NCBI RefSeq assembly: GCF_027257935.1
Contig: NZ_JANZKW010000001.1
Span: 434,001 to 498,000 of the forward strand
Reading direction: 5' to 3'
Length of the DNA stretch: 64,000 nucleotides
Origin: Chitinimonas sp. BJYL2
GTDB lineage: Bacteria > Pseudomonadota > Gammaproteobacteria > Burkholderiales > Chitinimonadaceae
In this document: piece after piece, positions 47,178 through 57,259 of the stretch
Layout of the letters: every line of letters begins with the position of its first letter
Position numbering within the stretch: the first letter of the stretch is position 1
Position numbers and translations under genes: made by a program
The notes under the pieces: generated by a model
What the model was told of the DNA's origin: nothing
Database searches by the model: none
Seen by the model: the letters and a program-made list of their open reading frames with translations, nothing else

Positions 47178-48887
47178 TTACAGCCAGCTCTCGCCTTCCA
47201 GTTCATCCAGCGCACGCTGAAACTCCTCACGCGCCTTGGCCACGGCCTCAGCGTCCTGGGTTTCCAGCACAGCCTGAAAATGCGCCGTCGCCTGGGCCAC
47301 CCACTGGCGCTGTTCTCCCAGCAGTTGTTGGAACATGCGGTCCGCGCGTGCCAGCAGCTGCGCGTTGGGCAGGAGCTCGCGGGGGTGGATCTTTAGCTGC
47401 GCCAAGGCTCGCAGCTTTTCCTCGATCTGATCGGGCGTCAGCACACCGGGGTTTTCTTCGATGACCAGGCGGTGCTTCTCGCCGGTTTCGGCCACCGTCA
47501 TTTCGGCCTCGAGCAGGCCATTCACATCGTAAGTAAAGCGTACCGCCACACTCACCTGCCCGGCCGGACGCGGCGGCACGGCAATGGTGATCTCGCCCAG
47601 GAAGATATTGTCCTTTACCTGCCGGCTCTCGCCCTGGAACACACTCACATGCAGGGCGATCTGGTTGTCGGCAATCGTGTTCACCGTCTGCTCGCGCGAG
47701 ATCGGCACCACCGAGTTACGCTCGATGATGGGCAGGAAGAAACCTGGCTGGAAGCGCCCCGGCGCGATCTGCTCGCTGACTTCAATGCCCAGCGAATACG
47801 GGCACACATCGGTCATGACGATCTCATTGAGCGCCACATCCCGCGATTTGAGTCCGGCCATGACCGCGGCGCCGCGTGCGACCACCTCGTCGGGATTGAT
47901 ATTCATCGCCGGCATGCGGCCAAACAGCTTGGCCACCAGCTTGCGCACCATGGGCATGCGTGTGGCACCGCCGGCCAGAACGATCTGGTCCAGATCAATC
48001 GCACGCAGGCGCGAATCTCGCAGGGCTTTTTCAATCGGCTCACGCACCCGTTTGAGCAGGGGCTCGCAGCGTTTGTGAAATTCGGCCTCGTCCACCTGCC
48101 AGCTCAGCGTCTGGCCTTGCCATTGCGCGGTCAGCGCCACCGACTCGGCACCGCTCAGACTGCGTTTGGCTTGCTCGGCCTGTTTGCGCAGCGATTGGTA
48201 AAGTTCGGGACTGGCATGCTTGTCATTGAGGCCGGCCGGTTTGCCGACCGTTTCGATGAAGGCATCGATGAGTATCTCGGTGAAATCCTCGCCCCCGAGG
48301 AAGTTGTCGCCCGAGGAGGCGCGAACTTCCATCACGCCTTCGAATAATTCGAGGATGGAGAGATCGAAGGTGCCACCGCCAAGGTCAAACACCAGAAAGC
48401 GGCTCTCCGGCGCGCTCTGGTGCAGACCATATGCCAGCGCAGCGGCCGTGGGTTCATTGACCAGTCGCTCCACCTTCAGGCCCGCCAACTGCCCCGCAAT
48501 CTTGGTGGCTTTGCGTTGTGCATCGCTGAAGTAAGCCGGCACGGTGATCACGGCTTCCTCCACAGGCTCGCCCAGATAGCGCTCGGCGTCCTCCTTCAGC
48601 GATTTTAGCACCAGCGCCGATAGCTCCTCGGGCCGGAACTTGCGGCCGCCAAGCCGGGTTTCGCGGTCCGAACCCATATAGCGCTTGAACAGTGCGGTGG
48701 TTTGTTCCGGATGGGTGATCAAGCGCTCGCGCGCGGTCAGGCCAACGAGCACCTCGCCCTGATCATCCAGCCCGACGACCGATGGCGTCAGCGCATGCCC
48801 CAATGCATTGGGGATGATTTCTGCCTGCGCATTGCGCCAGACGGCGACCAGACTGTTGGTCGTACCCAGGTCGATTCCGATGATCAT
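47178..48887 (-). CDS. hscC: Hsp70-family chaperone HscC
   Basis: 569 residues from the ATG at 48887 ([17 protein letters not shown]). The Hsp70 ATPase motifs are intact: [38 protein letters not shown] and [15 protein letters not shown]. It is shorter than DnaK (about 640) because the C-terminal lid is reduced, as in HscC. Two J-like genes follow as one operon. Upstream is a 184-base divergent region shared with cytochrome b561. Confidence 0.93.
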   Translation of the reverse strand: MIIGIDLGTTNSLVAVWRNAQAEIIPNALGHALTPSVVGLDDQGEVLVGLTARERLITHPEQTTALFKRYMGSDRETRLGGRKFRPEELSALVLKSLKEDAERYLGEPVEEAVITVPAYFSDAQRKATKIAGQLAGLKVERLVNEPTAAALAYGLHQSAPESRFLVFDLGGGTFDLSILELFEGVMEVRASSGDNFLGGEDFTEILIDAFIETVGKPAGLNDKHASPELYQSLRKQAEQAKRSLSGAESVALTAQWQGQTLSWQVDEAEFHKRCEPLLKRVREPIEKALRDSRLRAIDLDQIVLAGGATRMPMVRKLVAKLFGRMPAMNINPDEVVARGAAVMAGLKSRDVALNEIVMTDVCPYSLGIEVSEQIAPGRFQPGFFLPIIERNSVVPISREQTVNTIADNQIALHVSVFQGESRQVKDNIFLGEITIAVPPRPAGQVSVAVRFTYDVNGLLEAEMTVAETGEKHRLVIEENPGVLTPDQIEEKLRALAQLKIHPRELLPNAQLLARADRMFQQLLGEQRQWVAQATAHFQAVLETQDAEAVAKAREEFQRALDELEGESWL

Positions 48888-49071
48888 GAAGGGGTCGCAG
48901 CAAAAGAAGGAATAGCCCACTATTTTACGTCAGGGCGCTGCCTTTTCGATGCAATCTCGGCTTGTTCATTTTTTTTGAATCAACCGGTTAAAAAGCTCCG
49001 CTATCTGCACGCGCCCATGCTGTGAATAATGCGCTCCAGACACTGAACGGCCTTGAACAAGCGAGGAACCG

Positions 49072-49593
49072 ATGAAGCCCAAGTACACCCTGATTGCCCG
49101 CGCCCTGCATTGGCTGGTCGCCCTAGGCATCATCGCCGCCTTTGCGCTGGCGATGTCTTTCGACGACATGCCGCTGAGCATGGCCAAACTCAAGCTGATC
49201 AATTACCACAAGTGGATCGGCATCACCGTGCTGGCGCTGGTCGCGCTGCGCCTGATCTGGCGGCTCACGCACCGGCCACCGGCGCTGCCCGATCATATGG
49301 CGACTTGGGAAAAGCTCGTTGCCCACGTCACCCACGGTGCCTTGTATGTGCTGATGTTCGGTGTGCCACTGGGCGGTTGGCTGTATTCATCCGCCAAGGG
49401 CTACCCGGTGGTGTGGTTTGGTCTGGTACAGCTGCCCGACCTGGTCGCCAAGAACGAGGCGCTGGCAGACAGTATCAAGGAGGCGCACCGGATTGGCGGC
49501 TGGTTGATCATCCTGCTCGCCGCCGCCCATGCTGCCGCCGCCCTCAAGCACCATTTCATCAATCGTGACGATGTACTGAAACGGATGATCTGA
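49072..49593 (+). CDS. Cytochrome b561
   Basis: 173-residue four-helix membrane cytochrome of the b561 (CybB) type that moves electrons to or from the quinone pool. Likely haem-ligand histidines are seen in ARALHWLVALG, INYHKWIGI, HVTHGALYVLM and AAAHAAAALKHH. It is followed 35 bases downstream by yceI-type genes, a frequent partnership in proteobacteria. Confidence 0.93.
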   Translation: MKPKYTLIARALHWLVALGIIAAFALAMSFDDMPLSMAKLKLINYHKWIGITVLALVALRLIWRLTHRPPALPDHMATWEKLVAHVTHGALYVLMFGVPLGGWLYSSAKGYPVVWFGLVQLPDLVAKNEALADSIKEAHRIGGWLIILLAAAHAAAALKHHFINRDDVLKRMI

Positions 49594-49628
49594 TCGCCGG
49601 TCGAAGCGATCCCGCCTCTGGAGCCACC

Positions 49629-50180
49629 ATGAATACCGTAATGAAACGCATTGCCCTGACAAGCCTGCTGCTGACTGCCGGCCTGAGCCACGCCGCCCCG
49701 GTGGATACCGCCAAAAGCTCGGTCCGGTTCAACTTCTCACAGATGAATGTGCCGGTGGAAGGCCAGTTCAAGAAGTTCGCCTCCGACATCACCTTCGATG
49801 CCGCCAAGCCCGAATCCGGCAAGGTCAGTATCAGCGTGGACCTGATGGGCGCGGATGCAGGCAGCAGTGACGCCAACCAGGCCCTGCACATGAAGGAATG
49901 GTTCGATACCGCGCGCTTCCCCAAAGCCACCTTCACCAGTACCCAGATCAAGGCATTGGGGGGCGGCAGGTTCCAGGCAACAGGCCAGTTCGGCCTCAAG
50001 GGGCGGACCGCAGCACTCAGCGTACCGTTCACAGTACGCAGCGATGCGGCGGGTCAATGGTTTGAAGGTGTCTTCCCGCTTTCCCGGCTGGCCTGGAAAG
50101 TGGGTGAAGGTGAGTGGGCCGATGTCGGCGCGGTGGCCGACCTGGTCCAGGTGAAGTTCAAGTTGTTTGTTCCCAAGTAA
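49629..50180 (+). CDS. YceI-family periplasmic protein, copy 1
   Basis: 183 residues with a signal peptide (MKRIALTSLLLTAGLSHA, cleaved before APVD). The mature part is the YceI beta-barrel that binds isoprenoid-type lipids: NVPVEGQFKKFASDITFDA, MKEWFDTARFPKATF, and FPLSRLAWKVGEGEWAD. It lies between cytochrome b561 and a second yceI gene in one operon. Confidence 0.9.
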   Translation: MNTVMKRIALTSLLLTAGLSHAAPVDTAKSSVRFNFSQMNVPVEGQFKKFASDITFDAAKPESGKVSISVDLMGADAGSSDANQALHMKEWFDTARFPKATFTSTQIKALGGGRFQATGQFGLKGRTAALSVPFTVRSDAAGQWFEGVFPLSRLAWKVGEGEWADVGAVADLVQVKFKLFVPK

Positions 50181-50235
50181 GACGCGAGGCGTGCGCGACA
50201 CGCCTTGCCCATCAGACCCAACAAAGGAGTTACCC

Positions 50236-50805
50236 ATGCAATCCAAACTGCTTGCCACCCTGATCGCCACCGGCCTCTCGGCAGGTGCCTTCGCCGCACC
50301 CGAGAAGTTCGTGCTCGATGCGACCCACACCTACCCCAGCTTTGAAGTCAGCCATCTGGGCTTCTCGATCACCCGTGGCTTCTTCAAGGAAACCGAGGGC
50401 ACGCTGGAACTCGATCGCGCCGCCAAAACCGGTAAGCTCGAAGCCACGATCAAGACCACCTCGATCGAAACCGGTCTCGACAAGCGCGATGAGCACCTGC
50501 GCGCTAAGGATTTCTTCAATGTTGCCGAATTCCCGACTGCCGTCATCAAGGTCGACAAGTTCACCTATAACGGCGAACAGCCGGTCAAGGCTGAGGGCAC
50601 GCTGACCCTGCTGGGCGTGACCAAGCCGGTCGCGCTCGATATCAAGCCGTTCAAGTGCGATATGCGCATGGGCAAGGATTATGTTTGCGGTGCCGATGTA
50701 ACCACCACGATCAAGCGCACCGATTGGGGCATGAAGACCTACGTGCCGTTCATCAGCGACGAAGTGCGTATCGCGGTGCAGGTTGAGGCCGTCAAGCAGA
50801 AGTAA
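50236..50805 (+). CDS. YceI-family periplasmic protein, copy 2
   Basis: 189 residues from the ATG at 50236, which has AAAGGAG upstream. Signal peptide MQSKLLATLIATGLSAGAFA. YceI core: DATHTYPSFEVSHLGFSITR, LRAKDFFNVAEFPTAVIKV, DWGMKTYVPFISDEVRI. It is closer to classical YceI than copy 1. A strong terminator follows. Confidence 0.94.
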   Translation: MQSKLLATLIATGLSAGAFAAPEKFVLDATHTYPSFEVSHLGFSITRGFFKETEGTLELDRAAKTGKLEATIKTTSIETGLDKRDEHLRAKDFFNVAEFPTAVIKVDKFTYNGEQPVKAEGTLTLLGVTKPVALDIKPFKCDMRMGKDYVCGADVTTTIKRTDWGMKTYVPFISDEVRIAVQVEAVKQK

Positions 50806-50830
50806 GCGGGATATCCGCATTCTTCTCCCC

Positions 50831-50859
50831 GGGCCGGCCATGCTGCCGGCCCTTTTTTT
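50831..50859 (+). terminator. Rho-independent terminator after yceI copy 2
   Basis: GGGCCGGC-CATGCT-GCCGGCCC (8-bp stem) followed by seven T, 25 bases past the stop. Confidence 0.92.
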
Positions 50860-50867
50860 GCCTGTAC

Positions 50868-52334
50868 TCAGGCCTTGGCGAGGGCACCCGCCTCGGCCGG
50901 TCGGGAAACGCTCCACAGGCCCGCAAACGTCAGCGCGCCGTTGAGCAACAACAACTCCAGTCCCAGCTGATAGCTGCCAAACAGATGGTGCTGGTTGGCA
51001 TTCAGCACATAGCAAAGCAGCGGTGCCGCCAGCGCAATCCAGATCACCGCGCCATCACGCACGCTGCGGCGGGTGAGGATGCCGAAGGCAAATAGGCCGA
51101 GCAACGGCCCATAGGTGTAGGCCGCGAGCTTGAGGATCAGACCGATCATGCTGGGGTTGTTGATGGCCTTGAAGCCCAGCACCAGCAAGAGGAACACCGC
51201 ACCGAATGTCAGATGCACGCGCTGACGGATACGTTTTTTGTGCTCGCTGCTCCAGTCATCGCGCTTCTGCATGCCCAAGAGATCGATACAGAAGCTGGCC
51301 GTGAGCGCCGTAATGGCGCCATCCGCACTGGGGAACAGTGCCGAAATCAGCGCAATCACAAAGATCACCTGGACCAGCTCGGGCAGATGGCCCAGCACCA
51401 CGGCCGGGAACAGGGCATCGCCGGTTTCCGTCATGCCGTTCTGGCGTGCAAACAGGTGCAGCAGCCCGCCCAGGAACAGAAACAGCAGCACCACGCCCGC
51501 AAACACCACGGCAAGGACCAGCATGTTCTTCTGGGAGTCACGCAAGGTCCTGACCGAGATGTTCTTTTGCATCATTTCCTGATCCAGACCCGTCATGGCG
51601 ATCGTGATGAAGATACCGGCGACGATCTGCTTGACGATGAACAAGCGGCTGTCCGGGTCCCAGACGAACAGCCGCGACAACCCCTCGCTGCGCATCGCGT
51701 CAAGACTGCTCGACACATCCAGATTGAGCCGATCCATCAGGAACCAGGCACAGATGATCAATCCCAGAAGCATACAGCTCGTTTGCAGCGTGTCCGTCCA
51801 GACGATGGTCTTGACCCCGCCCTCGTAGGTGTAGAGCAGGATCATCACCAGCATCAGGCTGGCCGTCGCGGCAAACGGCACACCCAAGCGATCAAGAATG
51901 GTGGCCTGCAGGATATTGACCACCAGATACAACCTGGCCGTCGCCCCCAGCGTGCGCGAGAGGATGAAGAACGACGCCCCGGTCCGATAGGCGCCCGGAC
52001 CCAGCCGCTGGCCCAGATAGTCGTAGATCGAGGTGAGATTCAAGCGGTAGTAAAGCGGGAGCAGCACACCGGCCACCACCAGATAACCGATCAGATGACC
52101 GAGGATGATCTGGAAATACGCAAAGCCATCCATCCCGACCGCGCCGGGCACGCTGATAAAGGTAACCCCGCTGAGCGAGGTGCCGATCATCCCGAAGGCC
52201 ACCAGCATCCAGTGACTTTTACGCCCGCCGATGAAGAAGTCCTCGTTACCCGCCTTGCGCGAGGTCAGCCAGGCGGCAAACAGCAGGATCAGGAAGTACG
52301 CCACTACAAAGGCAGCCAGCAGTGCGGGGCTCAT
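50868..52334 (-). CDS. Sodium:solute symporter (SSS family)
   Basis: 488-residue inner-membrane transporter with about thirteen helices, family of PutP/SGLT. GGRKSHWMLVAFGMIGTSLS, SVPGAVGMDGFAY, TYEGGVKTIVWTDTLQ and SALFPSADGAITALTASF are typical SSS blocks. The substrate is not identifiable. It is convergent with the yceI operon and stands alone. Confidence 0.88.
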   Translation of the reverse strand: MSPALLAAFVVAYFLILLFAAWLTSRKAGNEDFFIGGRKSHWMLVAFGMIGTSLSGVTFISVPGAVGMDGFAYFQIILGHLIGYLVVAGVLLPLYYRLNLTSIYDYLGQRLGPGAYRTGASFFILSRTLGATARLYLVVNILQATILDRLGVPFAATASLMLVMILLYTYEGGVKTIVWTDTLQTSCMLLGLIICAWFLMDRLNLDVSSSLDAMRSEGLSRLFVWDPDSRLFIVKQIVAGIFITIAMTGLDQEMMQKNISVRTLRDSQKNMLVLAVVFAGVVLLFLFLGGLLHLFARQNGMTETGDALFPAVVLGHLPELVQVIFVIALISALFPSADGAITALTASFCIDLLGMQKRDDWSSEHKKRIRQRVHLTFGAVFLLLVLGFKAINNPSMIGLILKLAAYTYGPLLGLFAFGILTRRSVRDGAVIWIALAAPLLCYVLNANQHHLFGSYQLGLELLLLNGALTFAGLWSVSRPAEAGALAKA

Positions 52335-52503
52335 GGGCAGTCACCGGTACGTGAAGGTTGGGCCACCTGGGCCACGGAGCGCTCATGCCCATCAGCAGCA
52401 TTGGCGCCGGTAAACTGCCCACCCTGATGCAGGCAGTGAGGAAACAATCCCACGCCCCGGCATGGGGTAGTCGGTCGGCTGAAGGATTAGCCTTCAATGC
52501 GAT

Positions 52504-52866
52504 TTATTTGGATAAGAACCAAGCCGACGCTTCTGACTGGTAGAGTCGATAAATGATAAATACTTCAGCGGGAATCAATAATATTGAAACCACAAGATCA
52601 ATCTTGTTCACTTCTGCAAGACTCGCAGCAAAAAGTAAATAAGAACCAGCGATAAGCACCAGATAGATATGGCGAGCGGGATTGCTTCGCCTGGAAAGCT
52701 TGTATGGAAGAATGGATAAGAGTGCATAAACGATGATGGAAAAGACGAAATAATTCCCCGAAGATAATCCTGACAGTTTTGCGGCCAATGCAGATAGGGC
52801 TGATATGGCAAGCGTAATCCAAATTGCAAGTATGGCCTGCCTAACACCTTGGGGTAATGAATACAC
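52504..52866 (-). CDS. Small membrane protein of unknown function, AT-rich
   Basis: 120 residues from the GTG at 52866, chosen because GGAGGT lies five bases upstream; a GTG at 52899 is the longer option and would run into a palindrome. Four hydrophobic helices with short basic loops (LPYKLSRRSNPARH in the middle). No homolog recognised. The gene and its flanks are clearly richer in A+T than the rest of the window, which suggests recent acquisition or weak codon selection. The nearest gene upstream on the same strand is far away, so it is probably monocistronic. Confidence 0.6.
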   Translation of the reverse strand: MYSLPQGVRQAILAIWITLAISALSALAAKLSGLSSGNYFVFSIIVYALLSILPYKLSRRSNPARHIYLVLIAGSYLLFAASLAEVNKIDLVVSILLIPAEVFIIYRLYQSEASAWFLSK

Positions 52867-52891
52867 TGAAACCTCCACTTTATTATGGTGC

Positions 52892-52917
52892 GCGACCACA
52901 TTCCAGAATGTGGTCGC
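52892..52917. promoter_or_regulatory. Perfect 26-base palindrome upstream of the small membrane gene
   Basis: GCGACCACATTC-CA-GAATGTGGTCGC: 12-bp arms with a 2-base centre, in an AT-rich stretch 26 bases from the predicted start of the small membrane protein and about 180 bases before the M48-pilin gene. The tight centre suits a dimeric repressor operator better than a terminator loop, and no T-run follows. Confidence 0.5.
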
Positions 52918-53098
52918 ATTATTTAAAATATTGCCTTAAGACTTTAATCAAATGTGGGTGACTACACATAGACCGGAAAGTGATAGACCATAAGTTGCAC
53001 TCATGGTCTCTGCATGCGGCGTTCAACGGTTTGCGGCATAGTGAGGGCCGCCCTCCAGCCAGGAGGCGGCAAATCAAAAAATCCACCCAGGAGGTTCG

Positions 53099-54313
53099 AT
53101 GCAGACACAGCTGGTTTACCCCAAGGAAAAGTCGCTTTTCGCGATTCTGGCCACGCTGGCCGTCTTTTTCTGGTTACTCATCATCGTCGGCACGCTAGGC
53201 ATTGCCCTGATCTACGTGCTGATGTTCTTCATCCTCTATCTGTTCGCACAATCGGGCTTCATCTCATACATCAAGGGCACAGCCGTACGCATCACGCCCG
53301 AGCAATTTCCCGATCTGCACGCACGGGTCGTCGCGTGTGCCGAAAAGGTCGGCCTGCGCAAGGTGCCCGATGCCTATCTGCTGCGCAGCGACGGCATTTT
53401 CAATGCCTTTGCCACCAAGTTCCTCGGCCGCAACTACATCGCCCTTTATGCCGAACTCGTCGATGCGCTCGACGACCGCCAAGAGGCGCTCAACTTCTAT
53501 ATCGGCCATGAGCTGGGTCACCTGCATCGCCAGCACCTCAAGTACGGTCCCTTCCTTGCGCCGGTCGCTTGGCTCCCCCTGATTGGTGCGGCGTATTCGC
53601 GCGCCCGTGAATACACCTGTGACCGCTACGGCCTGCTTTGCAGCGCCAGTGCGGACGATGCGGTCCACGCCGTGGGCGTGCTGGCTGCCGGTGGTCGCCA
53701 TGCGCACAAGCTTAATACCGGTGCCTACGCAGGCCAGCGCAATGCAACCGGTGGGTTCTGGATGTCGTTCCATGAGCTCGTCGGCGATTACCCCTGGCTG
53801 GTCAAGCGCCTGCACGCAGTGAACGAGCTGGGGCAACAACGTGAACCCAAGATGCCCGGTCGTCATGGGCTGGCCTGGCTGTTCGCTTTCTTCGTGCCGC
53901 GTACCGGCATGCCCAGCGGCGGCGGATTCATCGTGATGATTGCCATTGTCGGTATTCTCGCGGCGATTGCGATTCCGCAGTTCCAGCAATACGAAACCCG
54001 TGCCAAGGCGGCTGCCTTCATGGGGGACGGCCGCAGTGTCATGGCCCATCTGGCGGCCAATGGCACCACGGTAGACGAAGCGAATGTCATGCTCGATGCA
54101 CTCAAGGCCAACCCCACTAGCCTCGGCCTGAGCGGTGCCGATGTGAACTTCGGTGCCGGCGGGACGGTGGAGCTCAAGGCGCGCGAGCAGGCACTCCAAG
54201 GTGCCAGCCTGCGTTTCAGCCCGGATGTGGCCGATGACGACTCGGTAAGCTGGCGCTGCGAAGTCACCGCCGAAGGCAAGCTGGAAACCCATCGGCTCGC
54301 CTGGTGCCAATAG
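53099..54313 (+). CDS. M48 metallopeptidase fused to a C-terminal pilin-like segment
   Basis: 404 residues with a strong AGGAGG (53089-53094). Two helices at about 10-55, then an M48 peptidase domain with zinc motif GHELGHLHRQH and a downstream Glu in REYTCDRYGLL. At about 275 a Gly-rich stretch (MPSGGG) leads into [20 protein letters not shown], the N-terminal helix of type IV pilins, followed by a pilin-like domain of about 110 residues with two late cysteines (SWRCEV, AWCQ). Residue 5 after the putative Gly/Phe junction is Ile, not Glu. As in HtpX the active site should face the cytoplasm, leaving the pilin-like domain outside. Not linked to the pilin locus by position. Confidence 0.85.
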   Translation: MQTQLVYPKEKSLFAILATLAVFFWLLIIVGTLGIALIYVLMFFILYLFAQSGFISYIKGTAVRITPEQFPDLHARVVACAEKVGLRKVPDAYLLRSDGIFNAFATKFLGRNYIALYAELVDALDDRQEALNFYIGHELGHLHRQHLKYGPFLAPVAWLPLIGAAYSRAREYTCDRYGLLCSASADDAVHAVGVLAAGGRHAHKLNTGAYAGQRNATGGFWMSFHELVGDYPWLVKRLHAVNELGQQREPKMPGRHGLAWLFAFFVPRTGMPSGGGFIVMIAIVGILAAIAIPQFQQYETRAKAAAFMGDGRSVMAHLAANGTTVDEANVMLDALKANPTSLGLSGADVNFGAGGTVELKAREQALQGASLRFSPDVADDDSVSWRCEVTAEGKLETHRLAWCQ

Positions 54314-54329
54314 GCCGGCCAGCCGCAAC

Positions 54330-54359
54330 AAAAAGCCCCGCAAGTGAGCGGGGCTTTTT
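54330..54359. terminator. Bidirectional terminator
   Basis: AAAAAGCCCCGC-AAGTGA-GCGGGGCTTTTT between the M48-pilin gene and convergent cysA. Confidence 0.92.
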
Positions 54360-54377
54360 GTTGGCGAAGCGGCGGAA

Positions 54378-55418
54378 TCAGATCGCGTAATCCTCGGCAA
54401 ACACCCGCGCCGAGCGCGGTCGGATATACACGTTCTCGCCACTGGCAAAGCGCTGGTTTGCATAGGCCTCGCGGCTCAGCTCGGCCTCGACCGGGTCGCC
54501 GTTCTCCAGGCTCAGTTCCAGTCGCACGATGGAGCCGATGGCGCGCACATGATCGACCTTGGCTGACAGGGTTTGCGGCGCACGCTCGCGGAGGATTTCG
54601 ATATCGTGCGGGCGCACATAGGCCACTGCGCCATCGGCCGCGACCGGGTGCTCGCCAACCTGTGCAAAACCGCCATGCACGCGGCTGTGGAACAGGTTCA
54701 CATCGCCAAGGAACTGGTACACAAACGGTGTGGCTGGCGTGTCGTACACCTGCTCGGGCGTGCCGATCTGCTCGATATTGCCCTTGTTCATCACCACCAC
54801 GCGGTCGGCGACTTCGAGCGCCTCTTCCTGATCGTGCGTCACGAACACCGAGGTCACATGCACTTCCTCGTGCAGGCGCTTGAGCCAGCGACGCAACTCC
54901 TTGCGCACCTTGGTATCGAGCGCGCCGAAGGGTTCATCCAGCAGCAATACCTTGGGTTCCACTGCCAGCGCACGCGCCAGGGCGATACGTTGGCGCTGGC
55001 CACCCGACAGCTGCGCCGGATAGCGATCGGCCAGCCAGTCGAGCTGCACCAGATCGAGCAGCTGATGGACGCGGCGCTTGATCTCGCTGTCTGATGGGCG
55101 CGTCTGCTTGCCGCGTACACGCAGGCCGAAGGCCACGTTCTCGAACACGGTCATGTGCCGGAACAGCGCGTAATGCTGGAATACGAAGCCGACCTGGCGC
55201 TCGCCCACCTGGGTGTCGGTGGCGTCTTCACCGTGGAACAGGATCTGCCCGCGGTCGGGCGTTTCCAGACCAGCGATGATGCGCAGCAAGGTGGTCTTGC
55301 CACAGCCAGACGGCCCCAGCAGGGCCAGCAGCTCGCCTGTTTCGACCTTGAGATCGACATTGTTCAGCGCGGTGAACGCGCCGAACTGCTTGTGGATGCC
55401 TTGGACTTCAATGCTCAT
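54378..55418 (-). CDS. cysA: Sulfate/thiosulfate ABC transporter ATP-binding protein
   Basis: 346 residues. Walker [10 protein letters not shown], signature [15 protein letters not shown], Walker [12 protein letters not shown] and H-loop [13 protein letters not shown], followed by a TOBE-type C-terminal domain (about 240-346). [20 protein letters not shown] is the CysA form of the Q-loop region. It lies downstream of cysW and cysT and energises sulfate import. Confidence 0.95.
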   Translation of the reverse strand: MSIEVQGIHKQFGAFTALNNVDLKVETGELLALLGPSGCGKTTLLRIIAGLETPDRGQILFHGEDATDTQVGERQVGFVFQHYALFRHMTVFENVAFGLRVRGKQTRPSDSEIKRRVHQLLDLVQLDWLADRYPAQLSGGQRQRIALARALAVEPKVLLLDEPFGALDTKVRKELRRWLKRLHEEVHVTSVFVTHDQEEALEVADRVVVMNKGNIEQIGTPEQVYDTPATPFVYQFLGDVNLFHSRVHGGFAQVGEHPVAADGAVAYVRPHDIEILRERAPQTLSAKVDHVRAIGSIVRLELSLENGDPVEAELSREAYANQRFASGENVYIRPRSARVFAEDYAI

Positions 55419-55466
55419 GATGACCTCGTGAGGGGGAGGTGCGGGGCGTCATGCCCCACACGGCAA

Positions 55467-56342
55467 TCATTCGTCGTAAACCGCCGCGCGCTCGGCGGCC
55501 ATCAACCGTTCGGTGTTCCATTCGACCCAGGTCTTGGCGGCCAGGGTCACTAGCGCCAGCAGCGCCAGGATCGAGGCACAGGCAAAGGCACCGACAAAGT
55601 TGTATTCGTTGTAAAGAATCTCGACATGCAGCGGAATCGTGTTGGTCATGCCTCGGATATGACCCGACACCACGCTGACGGCGCCAAACTCGCCCATCGC
55701 CCGGGCGTTACACAGGATCACGCCATACAGCAGACCCCACTTGATGTTGGGCAGCGTGATCTTCCAGAAGGTCTGCCAGCCACTTGCGCCCAGCACCAGC
55801 GCGGCCTGCTCTTCCTCGGTACCCTGCGCTTCCATCAGCGGGATCAGCTCACGCGCCACGAAGGGGAAGGTGACGAACACGGTCGCCAGCACGATGCCGG
55901 GCACGGCGAAGATGATCTTGATGTCGTTTTCCATCAGCCACGGGCCCAACCAGCCCTGAGCACCGAAGATCAGCACATAGATCAGGCCAGCCACCACAGG
56001 AGACACCGAAAACGGCAGATCAATCAGCGTGATGAGCAGGCTCTTGCCCTTGAAATCGAACTTGGCAATCGCCCACGACGCCGCTACGCCGAACACCAGA
56101 TTGAACGGCACAGCAATCGCAGCCGTGATCAGGGTCAGCTGGATAGCGGCGCGCGCGTCGGGTTCGATCAGGGCTTCGACATAAAGCTGCCAACCCTTGC
56201 GCAGGGCCTCGACGAACACCGAAACCAGCGGGATCACCAGAAACAGGGTAAGAAAGGCGAGCGCGAGGCCGATCAGGGTCCAGCGCACCCAGCGGGCTTC
56301 ATCGGTGGCGGCAGAGCGCGTTTTGTTTGTCAGTGCGTGCAT
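55467..56342 (-). CDS. cysW: Sulfate ABC transporter permease CysW
   Basis: 291 residues from the ATG at 56342, seven bases after the cysT stop; the upstream ATG would overlap cysT. Six helices and the coupling motif [20 protein letters not shown] with [28 protein letters not shown] is specific for CysW. With CysT it forms the channel. Confidence 0.95.
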   Translation of the reverse strand: MHALTNKTRSAATDEARWVRWTLIGLALAFLTLFLVIPLVSVFVEALRKGWQLYVEALIEPDARAAIQLTLITAAIAVPFNLVFGVAASWAIAKFDFKGKSLLITLIDLPFSVSPVVAGLIYVLIFGAQGWLGPWLMENDIKIIFAVPGIVLATVFVTFPFVARELIPLMEAQGTEEEQAALVLGASGWQTFWKITLPNIKWGLLYGVILCNARAMGEFGAVSVVSGHIRGMTNTIPLHVEILYNEYNFVGAFACASILALLALVTLAAKTWVEWNTERLMAAERAAVYDE

Positions 56343-56349
56343 GCCGGCC

Positions 56350-57183
56350 TCACTTGCGCATGCCATGGCGGCGCGCATGCCACCACTGGATCAGGTTGAT
56401 GACAAGGATCATGACAAACGAGATCAGCAGCATCACCGTGGCAATCGCCGCCGCACCGGTGTAGTCGTACTGTTCCAGCTTGCCGATGATCAGCAAGGGG
56501 GCGATTTCGGATTCGAACGGAATATTGCCGGCGATGAAGATCACCGAGCCGTATTCGCCAATGGCGCGCGCAAACGCGAGCGTGAAGCCGGTCAGCAGGG
56601 CAGGCAGCGCTGCCGGCAGGATCACCTTGGTGAAGGTTTGCCAGCGACTCGCCCCCAGACAGGCCGCCGCCTCTTCGAGTTCGGCCTCCAGATCCTGCAG
56701 CACCGGCTGCACGGTACGCACCACAAAAGGCAGACCAATAAAGGTCAACGCCACCACAATACCCAGTGGCTTGAACGCGACCTGGATACCCAGCGGAGCG
56801 AGCAGGCTGCCGAACCAGCCATTGGGCGCGTAGAGGTTGGTGAGCGCGATACCGGCCACGGCGGTGGGCAAGGCAAAAGGCAGGTCCACCAGCGCATCGA
56901 CGATACGCTTACCCACGAACTGATAGCGCACCAGTACCCAGGCGACCAGCAGACCGAAGATCAGGTTCAGCGAGGCCGCAATAAAGCTCGCACCAAAAGT
57001 CAGCTTGTAGGTGGCCACCACCCGGTCGGCGGTCACGATGGCCCAGAAATCGGCAAAGCTCAGGCTCGATGTCTTGATCACCAGCGCGGACAGCGGGATC
57101 AGCACGATCAGGCTCAGGTAGATGATGGTGTAGCCGAACCCCAGGCCGAAGCCGGGCAGCACACTGGGTTGCTTGAATCGCAT
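56350..57183 (-). CDS. cysT: Sulfate ABC transporter permease CysT (CysU)
   Basis: 277 residues, six helices. The coupling motif [20 protein letters not shown] and [18 protein letters not shown] are typical of CysT. It starts 76 bases after the sulfate-binding protein gene, with a strong hairpin in that gap. Confidence 0.95.
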   Translation of the reverse strand: MRFKQPSVLPGFGLGFGYTIIYLSLIVLIPLSALVIKTSSLSFADFWAIVTADRVVATYKLTFGASFIAASLNLIFGLLVAWVLVRYQFVGKRIVDALVDLPFALPTAVAGIALTNLYAPNGWFGSLLAPLGIQVAFKPLGIVVALTFIGLPFVVRTVQPVLQDLEAELEEAAACLGASRWQTFTKVILPAALPALLTGFTLAFARAIGEYGSVIFIAGNIPFESEIAPLLIIGKLEQYDYTGAAAIATVMLLISFVMILVINLIQWWHARRHGMRK

Positions 57184-57213
57184 GAGGGATATCTATCGCT
57201 AGAACAGGCAGGA

Positions 57214-57250
57214 ACCCGGGTGCGCGACCAGCTTGATGCGCACACCCGGT
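57214..57250 (-). terminator. GC hairpin between sbp and cysT
   Basis: CCGGGTGCGC pairs with GCGCACACCCGG (two-base bulge) around a 12-base loop. There is no T-run. A hairpin at this place commonly stabilises or partly terminates the message so that the binding protein is made in excess over the permease; this role is inferred. Confidence 0.5.
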
Positions 57251-57259
57251 GGCCGGGGC

